From Clonostachys chloroleuca (Eukaryota > Ascomycota > Sordariomycetes > Hypocreales > Bionectriaceae), in NCBI GenBank assembly GCA_037952775.1, contig JBANAY010000003.1, positions 18,910,001 to 18,974,000 on the forward strand: a stretch of 64,000 nt of DNA, given 5' to 3'. Every line of letters starts with the position of its first letter. Position 1 is the stretch's first letter. A program made the position numbers and the translations under genes. Positions 60,404 through 64,000 of this stretch are shown here, one piece after another. The notes under the pieces are model-generated. The model worked only from the letters and a program-made list of their open reading frames with translations, did no database searches and had not been told where the DNA came from.

Positions 60404-62117
60404 ATGCGTGAGATTGTGAGTTCTGCTTTTCCCCTCGACGCGTTTCTTCATGTCGAGCCCCTGATCTACCCCGCCGAGATGCAGCCAAACTATGTTTTGG
60501 CCTCAACAGCCACCAACGGCTGTTGAGATGCTTCGTGTTTTGAAGATTCTATGTGCTAACCAATGAATTTCCCCCAATAATAGGTTCATCTTCAGACCGG
60601 TCAGTGCGTAAGTTATTGCTCCTCCCAGACGGGCTTTTGCCTGGTGTTTGATTCTGCGGTGTGCTAACATTGGTCGTTGAAAAGGGTAACCAAATTGGTG
60701 CTGCTTTCTGGCAGACCATCTCTGGCGAGCACGGCCTCGACAGCAATGGTGTCTACAGCGGCACCTCCGAGCTCCAGCTCGAGCGCATGAACGTCTACTT
60801 CAACGAGGTACGTCCAGACCGAGCTTGACATGTTATGGTGATTTTCATCCCCTGACCGCGATTTGGTTATAGGCCTCCGGCAACAAGTATGTTCCTCGCG
60901 CTGTCCTCGTCGATCTTGAGCCCGGTACCATGGATGCCGTCCGTGCTGGACCTTTCGGCCAGCTCTTCCGCCCCGATAACTTCGTTTTCGGTCAGTCCGG
61001 TGCTGGCAACAACTGGGCCAAGGGTCACTACACTGAGGGTGCTGAGCTTGTCGACAACGTTCTTGACGTCGTCCGCCGCGAGGCTGAGGGCTGCGACTGC
61101 CTCCAGGGTTTCCAGATCACCCACTCTCTCGGTGGTGGTACTGGTGCCGGTATGGGTACTCTGCTTATCTCCAAGATTCGTGAGGAGTTCCCCGACCGCA
61201 TGATGGCTACCTTCTCCGTTGTCCCCTCCCCCAAGGTTTCCGACACCGTTGTTGAGCCTTACAACGCCACTCTCTCCGTTCACCAGCTTGTCGAGAACTC
61301 CGACGAGACCTTCTGTATCGACAACGAGGCTCTGTACGATATCTGCATGAGAACCCTCAAGCTGTCTAACCCTACGTACGGTGACCTGAACTACCTGGTC
61401 TCCGCCGTCATGTCCGGTGTTACCACCTGCCTGCGTTTCCCCGGTCAGCTGAACTCTGACCTGCGCAAGCTGGCCGTCAACATGGTTCCTTTCCCTCGTC
61501 TGCACTTCTTCATGGTCGGATTCGCTCCCCTGACCAGCCGTGGTGCCCACTCTTTCCGCGCCGTCAGCGTTCCTGAGCTGACCCAGCAGATGTTCGACCC
61601 CAAGAACATGATGGCTGCTTCTGACTTCCGCAACGGTCGCTACCTGACCTGCTGTGCCATCTTGTAAGTCATATGACAGATAAAATCTGGTTGAGTCTCA
61701 ATGCTAATTATGTTCAATAGCCGTGGTAAGGTCGCCATGAAGGAGGTCGAGGACCAGATGCGCAACGTCCAGAACAAGAACTCCTCTTACTTCGTTGAGT
61801 GGATTCCCAACAACATCCAGACCGCTCTCTGCGCCATTCCTCCCCGTGGCCTCAAGATGTCTTCTACCTTCATCGGTAACTCCACCTCCATCCAGGAGCT
61901 CTTCAAGCGTGTCGGTGAGCAGTTCACCGTCATGTTCCGTCGCAAGGCTTTCTTGCATTGGTACACTGGTGAGGGTATGGATGAGATGGAGTTCACTGAG
62001 GCTGAGTCCAACATGAACGATCTCGTCTCTGAGTACCAGCAGTACCAGGAAGCTGGTATTGATGAGGATGAGGGTGATGAGTACGAGGAGGAGGGTCCTA
62101 TTGAGGGCGAGGAGTAA
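60404..62117 (+). CDS. tub2: Beta-tubulin (tub2/benA)
   Basis: Beta subunit of the alpha/beta-tubulin dimer that forms microtubules. Five exons: 60404-60415, 60584-60607, 60685-60807, 60873-61663 and 61721-62117; 448 residues. The start MREI carries the tubulin autoregulation signal. The GTP site GGGTGAGMG, the H6 helix region and the acidic C-terminal tail ([17 protein letters not shown]) are all present. Intron positions after codons 4, 12 and 53 are typical of ascomycete benA-type genes. Residues linked to benzimidazole resistance are the sensitive forms: His6, Phe167, Glu198 and Phe200 ([11 protein letters not shown]). It lies between gcn20 and the mitochondrial uL6 gene, all on the plus strand. 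Confidence 0.98.
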
Positions 62118-62554
62118 ATTCGCCTTTGATCTATAATTGCTTCGGTAGCTCCGCAAGGTTGGGTCAAGCTTCAGGCATCTTACGGCCTGAACTAATTTCC
62201 ATTCGGAGTGCTGTGATTCTTGTAAAGAGGATTCGACCTCATGACATTCAAAGGGCGTTGCGATTCTCAAAGTAATTGTGCACGGCCAAAACTTTTAAGA
62301 AATATATCAATTGAAGTACGATTGTACTCACTTTTAATGGTCCCAATATTGTATTCTCCATGATCACTGTGAATGATGAAACTGATATCAGTATGCGCAT
62401 CCTGAAAGCTATCCACACGTTGTGGTGGCTCAACACGTGATACTATTAGTCAGCACCAAAAAATCCCCATCGCCGTGTTCCCAACGTTACAGCTTCATGC
62501 AGAAAGCCTCGAGGGCGTCAGTCAAATCCAACTGCGACAGCCCCATTAAGCTCA
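62118..62554. other. Region between tub2 and mrpl6
   Basis: 437 bases. They hold the tub2 3' UTR and a short promoter for mrpl6. I see no gene or repeat. Confidence 0.5.
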
Positions 62555-63487
62555 ATGGCTTCATTAATAGCTCCCAGAAGGGCCAAGCTCCTGGCAAAGG
62601 CCACGCAGGCCTCGAGCTCGACCGCCCTGCCGAGCTTCCTCCTGCCCGCCTGGCAACAGCAGCCCGGAGCAGCCTATCGACAGTTCTCGACGACTTCCCT
62701 GCAGTGCTCGAAGCTGGGTCGGACCCCGCTCGCCATCCCCCCGGAGTCGAGATTCTGATGAGCGATCTGAAGACGGTTGGGAGCGCCACATCTTGGAAGC
62801 CCTCCAAGCACAGGACGATTACGGTCAATGGGCCTTTGGGTTAGTGGGGAGCATTCCATTGGGGGAGATTGGACGATACTTGGTTCTGTTTCGGGGTTGC
62901 TAATTGGGTGGTTTATAGGGTCGTTGAGTCTGGATGTGCCGGAGTTTGTGAACCTGAAGCAGGATCTGGAGAACAAGACTGTTGAGCTGAGCATTCAGGA
63001 CTCGAATGCTCAGAAGCAGAAGGAGATGTGGGGTACGTTTACGGAGAGATGAATTGATTAAAGAATCCGAGGAGGGATTTGAGCTTGTGGACGGATTTGC
63101 TAACAGCATCTTTTGTTAGGCACGTCGTGGGCGTACCTCAACAACTACATCACGGGCGTCTCCGAGGGCCACACGGCCATCCTGCGGCTCGTGGGCGTGG
63201 GCTACCGAGCGACGGTCGAGAAGCGAGGCGCGAAGGAGGAGTACCCCGGGCAGCCGTTCCTGTGCCTGAAGCTCGGGTTCACACACCCGGTCGAGGTGGG
63301 CATCCCCAGGGGCGTCAAGGTGACGACGCCGGCGCCCACGAGGATCCTGATCGAGGGCGCGGACAGGGAGACCATCATGTCGTTTGCCGGCAAGGTGCGC
63401 CTTTGGAGGAAGCCGGAGCCGTACAAGGGCAAGGGTATCTTCATCAACGATGAGACGATCAAGCTGAAGTCGAAGAAGATCAGTTAG
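62555..63487 (+). CDS. mrpl6: Mitochondrial large-subunit ribosomal protein uL6m; frame broken by a one-base deletion
   Basis: Component of the mitochondrial large ribosomal subunit. Exons 62555-62839, 62919-63032 and 63120-63487, with GTTAGT and GTACGT donors. The first 45 residues (MASLIAPRRAKLLAKATQAS…) are an Arg/Ser-rich mitochondrial targeting sequence. The frame is lost at a C6 run (62737-62742). One extra C gives SKLGRTPLAIPPGVEILMSD, the expected uL6 N-terminal strand, and a CDS of 768 bases (255 residues). Later signatures: VNGPLGSLSLDVP across intron 1, LVGVGYRAT, LKLGFTHPVE and the C-terminal RKPEPYKGKGI. The break is best explained as a homopolymer under-call because the rest is a perfectly conserved ribosomal protein. 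Confidence 0.92.
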
Positions 63488-63759
63488 AGAAGGAGAGAGA
63501 GAGGGGGAGGGTATAGCCAGCTGGTTAGGGAGGCTGAGCGAGCCTCGCCGTGTAAAGTGTACCTATAATGCATGCGCGGATCGTGTACGATTCTTTGTAA
63601 AAGCCAAATACAAAATCTATATATATTCGTTCGATGTGACCCTGCCTATCGTTTAGAAACTAGCTGAAAATTTTTCATTACTTCGAGCTTATAAGATTCC
63701 TTTTTATCTTTCAAAATTTTCCTTTATTATTTTTTTTTCTTTTCTTAGAGAACTGATTG

Positions 63760-64000
63760 CTATTGCTTAGCATTCAGCACCTCCTGTACAGCGGCCAGAA
63801 CCTTGGCGTGGGAAGCAGCAGGCGCAGCAACGACGCCCTTGTTGTTCGCCAGCGTCCTGCCGATTCCGAAATACAGTCTGTTGCCGTGAATGTCGGTGAC
63901 CTGCCCCCGGCCTCGCGGACGATGAGGTCGCCGGCCGCGTGGTCCCAGATCTTCTCCTGGTAGGTGGCCTTGACGGGCAGGCGCAGGTAGATGTCGCCGG
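63760..64000 (-). CDS. met22: 3'(2'),5'-bisphosphate nucleotidase (Met22/HAL2-like), 5' part outside the window; frame broken by a one-base deletion
   Basis: Li+/Na+-sensitive phosphatase that hydrolyses 3'-phosphoadenosine 5'-phosphate (PAP) in sulfate assimilation; inositol-monophosphatase superfamily. Only the last 80 codons are present. The motif KIWDHAAGDLIVREAGG is the second metal/substrate signature of the superfamily (WDxAAG). The frame is lost at a C5 run (63904-63908, plus strand). With one more base it reads EAGGQVTDIHGNRLYFGIG, then RTLANNKGVVAAP, ending EVLNAKQ at the stop 63760-63762. Assignment to Met22 over plain IMPase rests on the RTL-x-N-x-GV-x-A C-terminus. Confidence 0.8.
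   Translation of the reverse strand, partial: RRHLPAPARQGHLPGEDLGPRGRRPHRPRGRGQVTDIHGNRLYFGIGRTLANNKGVVAAPAASHAKVLAAVQEVLNAKQ

Noticed and set aside
60438..60443. ACGCGT in tub2 intron 1 as a regulatory MCB
   Set aside because: It is a lone chance-level hexamer inside an intron with no accompanying motifs.
1..64000. CRISPR array, rRNA (including dispersed 5S), viral or biosynthetic cluster
   Set aside because: I scanned for regularly spaced repeats, 5S-like sequence and clustered synthases; none seen. The window is eukaryotic nuclear DNA, where CRISPR is not expected.

Overview
The window is nuclear DNA of a filamentous ascomycete (Pezizomycotina), most likely a Sordariomycete. The evidence is short GT-AG introns of about 50-240 bases, a five-exon benA/tub2-type beta-tubulin gene, fungus-specific families (DASH subunit Duo1, a SurE-TTL Pby1 fusion, a TamA/Dal81 regulator), an intron-containing tRNA-Lys, and a decayed Tc1/mariner transposon whose stop codons look like C-to-T (RIP-type) mutation. 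I cannot name the species. Layout, left to right: the 3'-truncated end of a PMC1-type Ca2+-ATPase (1-4010, minus); a Pby1-like SurE + tubulin-tyrosine-ligase protein (6992-9457, minus); an unrecognised basic nuclear-looking protein (10104-11386, minus) divergent from DASH subunit Duo1 (12172-12928, plus); RNase H2 subunit B (13018-14330, minus) divergent from replication factor Mcm10 (14926-17287, plus); a gene-poor stretch with a DHDPS-family lyase (22237-23367, plus), a secreted eight-exon tyrosinase (25557-27686, plus) and a GNAT acetyltransferase (28025-28823, plus); a TamA/Dal81-like regulator behind a long, low-complexity upstream region (32620-35091, plus); tRNA-Lys(CTT); a membrane-anchored spermidine-synthase-like protein (36238-38095, plus) converging on an FMN-binding PNPOx-family protein (38285-39123, minus); an orphan seven-span membrane protein with a roughly 1000-residue tail (41270-45146, plus) converging on an unrecognised 1.1-kresidue Ser-rich protein (46207-49768, minus); a 7-kb gene-free accessory stretch with the dead Tc1/mariner element and a possible non-LTR retroelement tail; then housekeeping genes GCN20 (56942-59314), beta-tubulin (60404-62117), mitochondrial uL6 (62555-63487) and the 3' end of a Met22/HAL2-type nucleotidase (63760-64000, minus). 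The most important cross-cutting observation concerns sequence quality. Five otherwise normal genes are broken by six single-base deletions, and every one falls in a C or G homopolymer of 4-6 bases. Adding one base to each run restores the family-typical reading frame, and for the four genes wholly inside the window it also gives a total length divisible by three. This looks like systematic homopolymer under-calling, not gene death, so automated models of these genes will be wrong. The transposase is different: it is broken by Trp-to-stop changes typical of RIP plus a frame shift. Functionally, the 10-17 kb block groups chromosome-replication and mitosis genes (Duo1, RNase H2B, Mcm10) around two divergent promoters that carry ACGCGT (MCB) and E2F-like sites. 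I see no CRISPR array, rRNA, virus or biosynthetic cluster. The least understood proteins are the seven-span protein and its convergent Ser-rich neighbour.
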